Of a stretch of DNA of 64,000 nt, positions 1-10,358 are shown piece by piece; position 1 is the stretch's first letter, and every line of letters begins with the position of its first letter. The position numbers were made by a program, and so were the translations under genes. The notes under the pieces were generated by a model. It had not been told where the DNA came from, searched no databases, and saw only the letters and a program-made list of their open reading frames with translations. The DNA is from Siphonodentalium dalli (lineage: Eukaryota > Mollusca > Scaphopoda > Gadilida > Siphonodentaliidae), in the NCBI GenBank assembly GCA_032622095.1, contig CP136066.1:11741784-11805783 (forward strand), in the 5' to 3' direction.

Positions 1-710
1 GGTATACGTGTTTTATGTACCACACCGGACGTCTCTGTGGGGGTATACGTGTGTTATGTACACACACCCGGACGTCTCTGTGGGGGTATACGTGTTTTAT
101 GTACACACCCGGACGTCTCTGTGGGGGTATACGTGTTTTATGTACACACACCCGGACGTCTCTGTGGGGGTATACGTGTTTTATGTACACACACCCGGAC
201 GTCTCTGTGGGGGTATACGTGTTTTATGTACCACACCGGGCGTCTCTGTGGGGGTATACGTGTTTTATGTACCACACCCGGACGTCTCTGTGGGGGTATA
301 CGTGTTTTATGTACACACACCCGGACGTCTCTGTGGGGGTATACGTGTTTTATGTACCACACCGGGCGTCTCTGTGGGGGTATACGTGTTTTATGTACCC
401 ACACCCGGACGTCTCTGTGGGGGTATACGTGTTTTATGTTCACACCCGGACGTCTCTGTGGGGTATACGTGTGTTATGTACACACACCCGGACGTCTCTG
501 TGGGGGTATACGTGTTTTATGTACCACACCGGGCGTCTCTGTGGGGGTATACGTGTTTTATGTACCACACCGGGCGTCTCTGTGGGGGTATACGTGTTTT
601 ATGTACACACACCCGGACGTCTCTGTGGGGGTATACGTGTTTTATGTACCACACCCGGACGTCTCTGTGGGGGGTATACGTGTTTTATGTACCACACCCG
701 GACGTCTATG
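1..710. repeat. Minisatellite block Arr1 (42-bp class, truncated by window edge)
   Basis: Head-to-tail units of 41-43 bp share the core GTATACGTGTTTTATGTAC followed by a CA-rich stretch, then CCGGACGTCTCTGTG and a run of four to six G. Unit length differs mainly by the CA part: GTACACACACCC gives 43 bp, GTACCACACCC 42 bp, GTACACACCC 41 bp, and GTACCACACCGGGCG 41 bp. This block matches the last 710 bp of Arr2 (4825-5534) at an offset of 4,824 bp, apart from T at 224 where Arr2 has G at 5048. The last unit decays at 701-719 into module A. No gene is present. Confidence 0.97.
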
Positions 711-1025
711 TTTTTATGTGTAAGCAATATTTGCTAAGTGGGTGTCTGACCAGGTAACACGTTGTCCGAGACGTAGTGAACACCAAACCTGGCACACCAG
801 AATGACAAAAACAAGTCAAAGTGAGATGCCGGCAGGTAGACCAGAGGCCTTTTGGAAAAGTCAAATGAGGATAAGAGCAAAAAACGGCTTAAAACATATT
901 TGTCAAAAGAATCGTTCACGCGCAATACTGCTGGACACAAAACACACAGGCTATGTTGCAATGTCTCCTCTACACACACTATGCTTGGCAATATTTTAAG
1001 TTCCCGTCCCGATGACTCAGTAAAT

Positions 1026-1301
1026 AAGGCACATGGTACTAAATGGAGGGGACCTCGATGACCCAGTCAGCAAGGCGCACGAACTCCCACGCGGAAACCC
1101 CGATGTCCCAGTCATCAACGTGTATGACCCTCTTACGGGTTGGATCCCGGTGCCTCAACCGGTAAGGTGCATGGTATTCTCATGGAAGGACCCGGGTGAT
1201 ATAATTAGTAAGTCGTATACAATATTATGGAGGGGACCCCGGTATCCAATATTACTACGGAGGCGGCCCCGGTGCTTCAACCACCAAGGCACATGGCCAT
1301 A
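1026..1301. repeat. Decayed 46-bp tandem repeat inside module A
   Basis: About six diverged units begin with AAGGCACATGG-like sequence and carry ATGGAGGGGACCCCGG-like middles. Unit starts are near 1026, 1072, 1117, 1164 and 1210, giving spacings of 46, 45, 47 and 46 bp. A shortened unit lies near 1254, and a final AAGGCACATGG begins at 1286. The regular phase despite sequence decay marks an old minisatellite unrelated in sequence to the 42-bp family. It also explains the 89-codon open frame at 1033-1302. Present in all eight modules. Confidence 0.75.
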
Positions 1302-1385
1302 AACCTTAAATTCTTATCTGGTACCCAACATAAATCAGTTTGTGGTGTATCTATGACACAAAGTTTTGTCAGCCACCAAGTAATG

Positions 1386-1560
1386 TAATTATATATATAT
1401 TTATAATATCAAATAACATATATGTAGTGGGGTTGTATATAGTCCAAAGCAACCCCGAAACTCAACACTAGGATGTGATACTAACATAAGATAATAAATT
1501 GTTTGTATATTATATTAATAAATGTGTTAAAGTCTATACATATTATAATAATGCCATATA
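1386..1560. other. AT-rich tract in module A
   Basis: Alternating TA runs (TAATTATATATATATATTTA) and several ATAATAAAT / TATTAATAAATG stretches make this the most AT-rich part of the module. Between them, GGGGTTG (1429-1435) and CAACCCC (1450-1456) form a 7-bp stem with a 14-nt loop. The tract could act as a DNA-unwinding or matrix-attachment region, but that is inference from composition alone. Confidence 0.5.
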
Positions 1561-1583
1561 GGCAGTGTGCTTGTTAAAAATAA

Positions 1584-1649
1584 TAACAGGTAGTAAAGTT
1601 CCTCAAAGTAGTAACAGGTAGTAAAGTTCCTCAAAGTAGTAACAGGTAG
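1584..1649. repeat. 28-bp direct repeat, 2.4 copies
   Basis: Two perfect tandem 28-bp units (1584-1611, 1612-1639) starting TAACAGGTAGTAAAG and ending CAAAGTAG, plus a 10-bp third start at 1640-1649. Identical in all eight modules. No function is suggested by the sequence. Confidence 0.9.
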
Positions 1650-2030
1650 ACTAGTTTATAGAATTTATAGTTAATAAGTGATGGAAAAGTCTAGTTTATA
1701 ACTATGCCCTTGTTGTTATCGGGTGGTATCTGAATCCAACGAGATCGCATCGCGCGTATAAATTCCTACATTTTAAATATTTCCGCGCTATCATATATGC
1801 GAATTTACATATTAAATATCGGTATACACAAATTATGGCATCCAGGTGAGACATAAAAATCTTTTGCGGAAAACAGACGAACACGGACGGACGGGCGGAC
1901 TGAACAAACGGCAGACACGGAATGTCGGCCACAAAACGTTATCCGACATTGTAATATGATCGTACGTGACACGTAACGGGGCAACCACACGCGGTGCTTC
2001 GTCGGATCTAGTTATGCGAAATTTGACCAG

Positions 2031-2287
2031 ATTTGACCTTGAATTTACCGTTTTGAATGTCAATGTCAGGTCGGGGTTACGAGTTAAGCCATCCAAAACA
2101 CTGCCCGGACAAAAGTATCCCTAGCTATCGAATATCGTCGAAATCCGCCACTAATACCCGATTTGATCTTGAATCGACCATTTTGAAGATCAAGCATCAC
2201 ACTTTGACCCGTCCAAAACACTTCCCGGACAAACGTACACTTAGGTATCAAGTTTCGTCGAAATCCGTCCGGAAGTTTTCCCGGCCA
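2031..2287. repeat. Diverged ~130-bp tandem pair (invertebrate dispersed-repeat-like)
   Basis: Two diverged units start with ATTTGACCTTGAAT (2031) and ATTTGATCTTGAAT (2161). They share CATCCAAAACACTGCCCGGA / CGTCCAAAACACTTCCCGGA-type middles and a (A/T)CGTCGAAATCCG block near the end. The spacing is 130 bp. The pattern continues in related form downstream (2347-2697). Short open frames here are shadows of the repeat. Class unknown. Confidence 0.65.
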
Positions 2288-2346
2288 TAGCTAACAGACA
2301 AAAGTCACAAACTATACATTAGGTTTTAGCTGGGTACCTGTCTGAC

Positions 2347-2697
2347 GGGCATGTGGGTGAGACAAAATTTGTTGGCATCCCCATCTACACCAACACCCCC
2401 AAAAAATGGTGGAAATCGGGCCAGTGGATACCCAGATACAGTTCAATGTCATTTAAAATATCAAGTTCACGCCGCACGGGCATCCGGGTGTGACGAAATT
2501 GCTCAGCGCCTGAAACTACCCCCACATACCAAATTTGGTGAAAATCGGCTCAGCGGAGAACTTGAGTTCAAGGTCATTTGAAGGTCAAGGTCACGCCGCA
2601 CGGGCAAACGGATATACCCATGTTAGTCCTCAGGTCAAACTACATACCCGTACCAAGTTTCATCAAAATCGGTTAGCCGTTTCCGATTCCATCGCGG
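2347..2697. repeat. Three diverged ~125-131-bp motif units
   Basis: Units begin GGGCATGTGGGTG (2347), GGGCATCCGGGTG (2478) and GGGCAAACGGATA (2602). Each holds an AAATCGG-containing element (for example CCAAATTTGGTGAAAATCGG and CCAAGTTTCATCAAAATCGG), and the first two end in CACGCCGCACG. From memory such motifs are frequent in molluscan and other invertebrate dispersed repeats. This may be the 3' part of an old SINE- or LINE-derived element, but no reverse transcriptase or Pol III box is visible. Confidence 0.6.
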
Positions 2698-2739
2698 AAA
2701 CACACACACACATACATACACACACACCCACACGCACAG
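2698..2739. repeat. Imperfect CA/CATA microsatellite
   Basis: ACACACACACATACATACAC-type run followed by CCCACACGCACAGA. It sits directly downstream of the 125-bp motif array, as tails of dispersed invertebrate repeats often do. The length is the same in every module I compared, so this microsatellite has not visibly diverged since the modules were amplified. Confidence 0.85.
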
Positions 2740-2880
2740 ACCACAAACTTTCTTCAAATATATAATAGATTCTTTATGGAGGTCAAGTTTAAATGGATAT
2801 CGTACTCCCATGTTTCTGTTCGTCAGATACAGACTCGAGTATGTAGGAGCCTCGATACCGGTATATTTCTAAAGGATAGC

Positions 2881-2888
2881 TATAAAAG
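2881..2888 (+). promoter_or_regulatory. TATA-box-like sequence in module A (speculative)
   Basis: TATAAAAG at 2881 matches the metazoan TATA consensus. No coding frame follows: the nearest downstream ATG opens a four-codon frame. If module A is transcribed the product would be non-coding. One consensus match in 3 kb is weak evidence. Confidence 0.15.
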
Positions 2889-2972
2889 GCCTCTGAATAT
2901 TGACATTAGCGCGTACATCGCAACACATATCTAGCAAAATGGCCCTTTAAGTGAGATGTCTTTCAACAGAGG

Positions 2973-3004
2973 TCAAGGTCATTTTATGGTCAAGGTCAAG
3001 GTCA
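2973..3004 (+). promoter_or_regulatory. Cluster of TCAAGGTCA half-sites
   Basis: TCAAGGTCA occurs at 2973-2981, 2990-2998 and 2996-3004; the last two overlap. More AGGTCA copies lie around 2573-2592. TCAAGGTCA is the known extended half-site for monomeric nuclear receptors of the FTZ-F1/SF-1 and ERR type. The same word is part of common invertebrate repeats, so chance or repeat ancestry explains it equally well. Confidence 0.25.
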
Positions 3005-3217
3005 TATAAACCCCCCACATCAACTTGACAACAAATTTGGTTGAGGCTTAATTCCAACTTCACCAACGAAGGCGACCCATGTTATGATGGACATATCATT
3101 TGACTTCCTCGCTGCCACCACTGCTCACAAATGATTTCAAATAATAAGCCGCGTTCCGATGTTGAGTGTGAATACCTGGCAGCCAGCCAATACTATTCGC
3201 GCGACATACAACCGTGA

Positions 3218-3356
3218 AAAAATCCCCCTTGTTAGGGTAGATTGGTTCAATCATTTATCTCGAAGGAATTGATAAGCCGCTGATATGTCTGTGAGGCCAA
3301 ATCGTTGCGAGACGGGAACTTATTGAATGTGTTGTCCGCCTATTAGGGGGATTTTT
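3218..3356. repeat. 12-bp inverted repeat enclosing ~115 bp
   Basis: AAAAATCCCCCT (3218-3229) is the exact reverse complement of AGGGGGATTTTT (3345-3356). The arms could be the remains of a tiny inverted-repeat element, but I see no target-site duplication outside them. Perfect arms are kept in all eight modules. Confidence 0.55.
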
Positions 3357-3665
3357 CGCTGAGCAATTTGTCCGGAGGAAAATTACACGCAGCTAAAGCG
3401 GGATCGTTATTACAAAACACCATAAGTAAACATCGGCGCAACACACGATGTCGTGCTATACATTGTTGGAAAGGGTACATCCTTGGCTATTCAACTGTGG
3501 TAATTTGATTCTGAAGCAGGCACGTTTGCTTGTGCTATTTTCGCATATATCTTTTGCGAAAACGGTTATGAATGCAACCAAGTCTAGTATACTGATGTGA
3601 AATCAGTGTTTCCTGCGGAGACCAATTTTTTCTGGATTCTAGCCCACAACACCAAATGACGCAAA

Positions 3666-3692
3666 TGACGTCATGGACCATGTCATGACGTC
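3666..3692. promoter_or_regulatory. CRE-type palindrome with 9-bp arms
   Basis: GACGTCATG (3667-3675) and CATGACGTC (3684-3692) are perfect inverted arms around an 8-nt loop. The left arm includes TGACGTCA (3666-3673), the consensus cAMP response element bound by CREB/ATF bZIP factors. The right arm gives TGACGTCT, a near match. It lies about 70 bp before the minisatellite begins, and the minisatellite unit itself contains GACGTC. Function is inference. Confidence 0.35.
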
Positions 3693-3760
3693 TTCGCTGA
3701 TTTTATTCAGCTAACCAACGAAATTGGTCAAACGAAACTAATCTATAGGCCAAAATCACG

Positions 3761-5534
3761 TGGGGGTATACGTGTTTTATGTACACACCCGGACGTCTCT
3801 GTGGGGGGTATACGTGTTTTATGTACACACACCAGGACGTCTCTGTGGGGTATACGTGTTTTATGTACCACACCCGGACGTCTCTGTGGGGTTATACGTG
3901 TTTTATGTACCACACCCGGACGTCTCTGTGGGGGTATACGTGTTTTATGTACACACACCCGGACGTCTCTGTGGGGGTATACGTGTTTTATGTACACACA
4001 CCCGGACGTCTCTGTGGGGGTATACGTGTTTTATGTACACACACCCGGACGTCTCTGTGAGGGTATACGTGTTTTATGTACACACACCCGGACGTCTCTG
4101 TGGGGGTATACGTGTTTTATGTACACACCCGGACGTCTATATGGGGGTATACGTGTTTTATGTACACACACCCGGACGTCTCTGTGGGGGTATACGTGTT
4201 TTATGTACCACACCCGGACGTCTCTGTGGGGGTATACGTGTTTTATGTACACACACCCGGACGTCTCTGTGGGGGTATACGTGTTTTATGTACACACACC
4301 CGGACGTCTCTGTGGGGGTATACGTGTTTTATGTACACACCCGGACGTCTCTGTGGGGGTATACGTGTTTTATGTACACACACCCGGACGTCTCTGTGGG
4401 GGTATACGTGTTTTATGTACACACACCCGGACGTCTCTGTGGGGGTATACGTGTTTTATGTACACACACCCGGACGTCTCTGTGGGGGTATACGTGTTTT
4501 ATGTACACACACCCGGACGTCTATGTGGGGGTATACGTGTTTTATGTACCACACCGGGCGTCTCTGTGGGGGTATACGTGTTTTATGTACCACACCCGGA
4601 CGTCTCTGTGGGGGTATACGTGTTTTATGTACACACACCCGGACGTCTATGTGGGGGTATACGTGTTTTATGTACCACACCGGGCGTCTCTGTGGGGGTA
4701 TACGTGTTTTATGTACCACACCCGGACGTCTCTGTGGGGGTATACGTGTTTTATGTACACGCACCCGGGCGTCTCTGTGGGGGTATACGTGTTTTATGTA
4801 CACACACCCGGACGTCTCTGTGGGGGTATACGTGTTTTATGTACCACACCGGACGTCTCTGTGGGGGTATACGTGTGTTATGTACACACACCCGGACGTC
4901 TCTGTGGGGGTATACGTGTTTTATGTACACACCCGGACGTCTCTGTGGGGGTATACGTGTTTTATGTACACACACCCGGACGTCTCTGTGGGGGTATACG
5001 TGTTTTATGTACACACACCCGGACGTCTCTGTGGGGGTATACGTGTTGTATGTACCACACCGGGCGTCTCTGTGGGGGTATACGTGTTTTATGTACCACA
5101 CCCGGACGTCTCTGTGGGGGTATACGTGTTTTATGTACACACACCCGGACGTCTCTGTGGGGGTATACGTGTTTTATGTACCACACCGGGCGTCTCTGTG
5201 GGGGTATACGTGTTTTATGTACCCACACCCGGACGTCTCTGTGGGGGTATACGTGTTTTATGTTCACACCCGGACGTCTCTGTGGGGTATACGTGTGTTA
5301 TGTACACACACCCGGACGTCTCTGTGGGGGTATACGTGTTTTATGTACCACACCGGGCGTCTCTGTGGGGGTATACGTGTTTTATGTACCACACCGGGCG
5401 TCTCTGTGGGGGTATACGTGTTTTATGTACACACACCCGGACGTCTCTGTGGGGGTATACGTGTTTTATGTACCACACCCGGACGTCTCTGTGGGGGGTA
5501 TACGTGTTTTATGTACCACACCCGGACGTCTATG
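3761..5534. repeat. Minisatellite block Arr2 (1,774 bp)
   Basis: About 42 units. The block opens with rare variants that recur at the start of most later blocks: a six-G unit, then CACACACCAGGACG (A at 3834), a four-G unit, and GGGGTTATAC. It includes GTGAGGG at 4060 and GTCTATATGG near 4138. It carries two successive GTCTATGTGG plus ACCACACCGGGCG pairs. Arr3 matches it in length and in every variant I compared. Confidence 0.96.
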
Positions 5535-8500
5535 TTTTTATGTGTAAGCAATATTTGCTAAGTGGGTGTCTGACCAGGTAACACGTTGTCCGAGACGTAG
5601 TGAACACCAAACCTGGCACACCAGAATGACAAAAACAAGTCAAAGTGAGATGCCGGCAGGTAGACCAGAGGCCTTTTGGAAAAGTCAAATGAGGATAAGA
5701 GCAAAAAACGGCTTAAAACATATTTGTCAAAAGAATCGTTCACGCGCAATACTGCTGGACACAAAACACACAGGCTATGTTGCAATGTCTCCTCTACACA
5801 CACTATGCTTGGCAATATTTTAAGTTCCCGTCCCGATGACTCAGTAAATAAGGCACATGGTACTAAATGGAGGGGACCTCGATGACCCAGTCAGCAAGGC
5901 GCACGAACTCCCACGCGGAAACCCCGATGTCCCAGTCATCAACGTGTATGACCCTCTTACGGGTTGGATCCCGGTGCCTCAACCGGTAAGGTGCATGGTA
6001 TTCTCATGGAAGGACCCGGGTGATATAATTAGTAAGTCGTATACAATATTATGGAGGGGACCCCGGTATCCAATATTACTACGGAGGCGGCCCCGGTGCT
6101 TCAACCACCAAGGCACATGGCCATAAACCTTAAATTCTTATCTGGTACCCAACATAAATCAGTTTGTGGTGTATCTATGACACAAAGTTTTGTCAGCCAC
6201 CAAGTAATGTAATTATATATATATTTATAATATCAAATAACATATATGTAGTGGGGTTGTATATAGTCCAAAGCAACCCCGAAACTCAACACTAGGATGT
6301 GATACTAACATAAGATAATAAATTGTTTGTATATTATATTAATAAATGTGTTAAAGTCTATACATATTATAATAATGCCATATAGGCAGTGTGCTTGTTA
6401 AAAATAATAACAGGTAGTAAAGTTCCTCAAAGTAGTAACAGGTAGTAAAGTTCCTCAAAGTAGTAACAGGTAGACTAGTTTATAGAATTTATAGTTAATA
6501 AGTGATGGAAAAGTCTAGTTTATAACTATGCCCTTGTTGTTATCGGGTGGTATCTGAATCCAACGAGATCGCATCGCGCGTATAAATTCCTACATTTTAA
6601 ATATTTCCGCGCTATCATATATGCGAATTTACATATTAAATATCGGTATACACAAATTATGGCATCCAGGTGAGACATAAAAATCTTTTGCGGAAAACAG
6701 ACGAACACGGACGGACGGGCGGACTGAACAAACGGCAGACACGGAATGTCGGCCACAAAACGTTATCCGACATTGTAATATGATCGTACGTGACACGTAA
6801 CGGGGCAACCACACGCGGTGCTTCGTCGGATCTAGTTATGCGAAATTTGACCAGATTTGACCTTGAATTTACCGTTTTGAATGTCAATGTCAGGTCGGGG
6901 TTACGAGTTAAGCCATCCAAAACACTGCCCGGACAAAAGTATCCCTAGCTATCGAATATCGTCGAAATCCGCCACTAATACCCGATTTGATCTTGAATCG
7001 ACCATTTTGAAGATCAAGCATCACACTTTGACCCGTCCAAAACACTTCCCGGACAAACGTACACTTAGGTATCAAGTTTCGTCGAAATCCGTCCGGAAGT
7101 TTTCCCGGCCATAGCTAACAGACAAAAGTCACAAACTATACATTAGGTTTTAGCTGGGTACCTGTCTGACGGGCATGTGGGTGAGACAAAATTTGTTGGC
7201 ATCCCCATCTACACCAACACCCCCAAAAAATGGTGGAAATCGGGCCAGTGGATACCCAGATACAGTTCAATGTCATTTAAAATATCAAGTTCACGCCGCA
7301 CGGGCATCCGGGTGTGACGAAATTGCTCAGCGCCTGAAACTACCCCCACATACCAAATTTGGTGAAAATCGGCTCAGCGGAGAACTTGAGTTCAAGGTCA
7401 TTTGAAGGTCAAGGTCACGCCGCACGGGCAAACGGATATACCCATGTTAGTCCTCAGGTCAAACTACATACCCGTACCAAGTTTCATCAAAATCGGTTAG
7501 CCGTTTCCGATTCCATCGCGGAAACACACACACACATACATACACACACACCCACACGCACAGACCACAAACTTTCTTCAAATATATAATAGATTCTTTA
7601 TGGAGGTCAAGTTTAAATGGATATCGTACTCCCATGTTTCTGTTCGTCAGATACAGACTCGAGTATGTAGGAGCCTCGATACCGGTATATTTCTAAAGGA
7701 TAGCTATAAAAGGCCTCTGAATATTGACATTAGCGCGTACATCGCAACACATATCTAGCAAAATGGCCCTTTAAGTGAGATGTCTTTCAACAGAGGTCAA
7801 GGTCATTTTATGGTCAAGGTCAAGGTCATATAAACCCCCCACATCAACTTGACAACAAATTTGGTTGAGGCTTAATTCCAACTTCACCAACGAAGGCGAC
7901 CCATGTTATGATGGACATATCATTTGACTTCCTCGCTGCCACCACTGCTCACAAATGATTTCAAATAATAAGCCGCGTTCCGATGTTGAGTGTGAATACC
8001 TGGCAGCCAGCCAATACTATTCGCGCGACATACAACCGTGAAAAAATCCCCCTTGTTAGGGTAGATTGGTTCAATCATTTATCTCGAAGGAATTGATAAG
8101 CCGCTGATATGTCTGTGAGGCCAAATCGTTGCGAGACGGGAACTTATTGAATGTGTTGTCCGCCTATTAGGGGGATTTTTCGCTGAGCAATTTGTCCGGA
8201 GGAAAATTACACGCAGCTAAAGCGGGATCGTTATTACAAAACACCATAAGTAAACATCGGCGCAACACACGATGTCGTGCTATACATTGTTGGAAAGGGT
8301 ACATCCTTGGCTATTCAACTGTGGTAATTTGATTCTGAAGCAGGCACGTTTGCTTGTGCTATTTTCGCATATATCTTTTGCGAAAACGGTTATGAATGCA
8401 ACCAAGTCTAGTATACTGATGTGAAATCAGTGTTTCCTGCGGAGACCAATTTTTTCTGGATTCTAGCCCACAACACCAAATGACGCAAATGACGTCATGG

Positions 8501-8584
8501 ACCATGTCATGACGTCTTCGCTGATTTTATTCAGCTAACCAACGAAATTGGTCAAACGAAACTAATCTATAGGCCAAAATCACG
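5535..8584. repeat. Module A copy 2
   Basis: Offset +4824 from copy 1. Same 3,050-bp length, same internal landmarks, and all open frames give the same translations as copy 1. Together with Arr3 it forms the second 4,824-bp repeat period. Confidence 0.95.
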
Positions 8585-10358
8585 TGGGGGTATACGTGTT
8601 TTATGTACACACCCGGACGTCTCTGTGGGGGGTATACGTGTTTTATGTACACACACCAGGACGTCTCTGTGGGGTATACGTGTTTTATGTACCACACCCG
8701 GACGTCTCTGTGGGGTTATACGTGTTTTATGTACCACACCCGGACGTCTCTGTGGGGGTATACGTGTTTTATGTACACACACCCGGACGTCTCTGTGGGG
8801 GTATACGTGTTTTATGTACACACACCCGGACGTCTCTGTGGGGGTATACGTGTTTTATGTACACACACCCGGACGTCTCTGTGAGGGTATACGTGTTTTA
8901 TGTACACACACCCGGACGTCTCTGTGGGGGTATACGTGTTTTATGTACACACCCGGACGTCTATATGGGGGTATACGTGTTTTATGTACACACACCCGGA
9001 CGTCTCTGTGGGGGTATACGTGTTTTATGTACCACACCCGGACGTCTCTGTGGGGGTATACGTGTTTTATGTACACACACCCGGACGTCTCTGTGGGGGT
9101 ATACGTGTTTTATGTACACACACCCGGACGTCTCTGTGGGGGTATACGTGTTTTATGTACACACCCGGACGTCTCTGTGGGGGTATACGTGTTTTATGTA
9201 CACACACCCGGACGTCTCTGTGGGGGTATACGTGTTTTATGTACACACACCCGGACGTCTCTGTGGGGGTATACGTGTTTTATGTACACACACCCGGACG
9301 TCTCTGTGGGGGTATACGTGTTTTATGTACACACACCCGGACGTCTATGTGGGGGTATACGTGTTTTATGTACCACACCGGGCGTCTCTGTGGGGGTATA
9401 CGTGTTTTATGTACCACACCCGGACGTCTCTGTGGGGGTATACGTGTTTTATGTACACACACCCGGACGTCTATGTGGGGGTATACGTGTTTTATGTACC
9501 ACACCGGGCGTCTCTGTGGGGGTATACGTGTTTTATGTACCACACCCGGACGTCTCTGTGGGGGTATACGTGTTTTATGTACACGCACCCGGGCGTCTCT
9601 GTGGGGGTATACGTGTTTTATGTACACACACCCGGACGTCTCTGTGGGGGTATACGTGTTTTATGTACCACACCGGACGTCTCTGTGGGGGTATACGTGT
9701 GTTATGTACACACACCCGGACGTCTCTGTGGGGGTATACGTGTTTTATGTACACACCCGGACGTCTCTGTGGGGGTATACGTGTTTTATGTACACACACC
9801 CGGACGTCTCTGTGGGGGTATACGTGTTTTATGTACACACACCCGGACGTCTCTGTGGGGGTATACGTGTTGTATGTACCACACCGGGCGTCTCTGTGGG
9901 GGTATACGTGTTTTATGTACCACACCCGGACGTCTCTGTGGGGGTATACGTGTTTTATGTACACACACCCGGACGTCTCTGTGGGGGTATACGTGTTTTA
10001 TGTACCACACCGGGCGTCTCTGTGGGGGTATACGTGTTTTATGTACCCACACCCGGACGTCTCTGTGGGGGTATACGTGTTTTATGTTCACACCCGGACG
10101 TCTCTGTGGGGTATACGTGTGTTATGTACACACACCCGGACGTCTCTGTGGGGGTATACGTGTTTTATGTACCACACCGGGCGTCTCTGTGGGGGTATAC
10201 GTGTTTTATGTACCACACCGGGCGTCTCTGTGGGGGTATACGTGTTTTATGTACACACACCCGGACGTCTCTGTGGGGGTATACGTGTTTTATGTACCAC
10301 ACCCGGACGTCTCTGTGGGGGGTATACGTGTTTTATGTACCACACCCGGACGTCTATG
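8585..10358. repeat. Minisatellite block Arr3 (1,774 bp, twin of Arr2)
   Basis: Same length and unit-variant order as Arr2 at +4,824 bp, including the diagnostic G of GTGTTGTATG at 9872 (5048 in Arr2; T at 224 in Arr1). Confidence 0.96.

Larger units (their letters stand above)
711..3760. repeat. Module A copy 1 (3,050-bp macrosatellite spacer)
   Basis: Non-minisatellite segment that recurs eight times at the same length and orientation. Sub-features are annotated on this copy; add 4824, 9648, 16657, 22154, 27651, 39486 or 46116 to find them in copies 2-8. It holds a decayed 46-bp tandem repeat, an AT-rich tract, a 28-bp direct repeat, diverged ~130-bp motifs ending in a CA microsatellite, nuclear-receptor-like half-sites, a 12-bp inverted repeat and a CRE palindrome. 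In 721-1025, 1650-2030, 2740-2970 and 3005-3215 I see only short open frames without recognisable protein motifs. The module has no terminal inverted repeats and no target duplication, so it does not look like a single mobile element. Confidence 0.95.

Noticed and set aside
1-710. CRISPR array
   Set aside because: Repeats are contiguous 41-43-mers with no unique spacers, no cas genes are present, and the sequence context is eukaryotic.
742-999. 85-codon frame at the start of module A, with an overlapping 85-codon minus-strand frame (734-991)
   Set aside because: Two opposite frames cover the same DNA, neither has recognisable motifs, and the length is not remarkable. Being identical in eight modules reflects recent copying, not selection.
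1129-1165. Pol III B-box or tRNA-derived SINE head around GGTTGGATCCC
   Set aside because: Mismatch to the B-box at conserved positions, no A-box at the right distance, and no cloverleaf can be drawn.
1033-1302. 89-codon frame in module A
   Set aside because: Coincides with the decayed 46-bp tandem repeat and is explained by it.
3231-3240. Telomere-like word in GTTAGGGTAG
   Set aside because: A single hexamer match with no tandem TTAGGG run.
711-3760. Module A as one mobile element
   Set aside because: No terminal inverted or long terminal repeats, no target duplication, no Helitron-type end, and flanking minisatellite phase is not restored by removing it.
3761-5534. Ribosomal DNA intergenic spacer
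   Set aside because: Arrays with subrepeats between constant modules recall rDNA spacers, but no 18S, 5.8S, 28S or 5S sequence is seen in the module or elsewhere.
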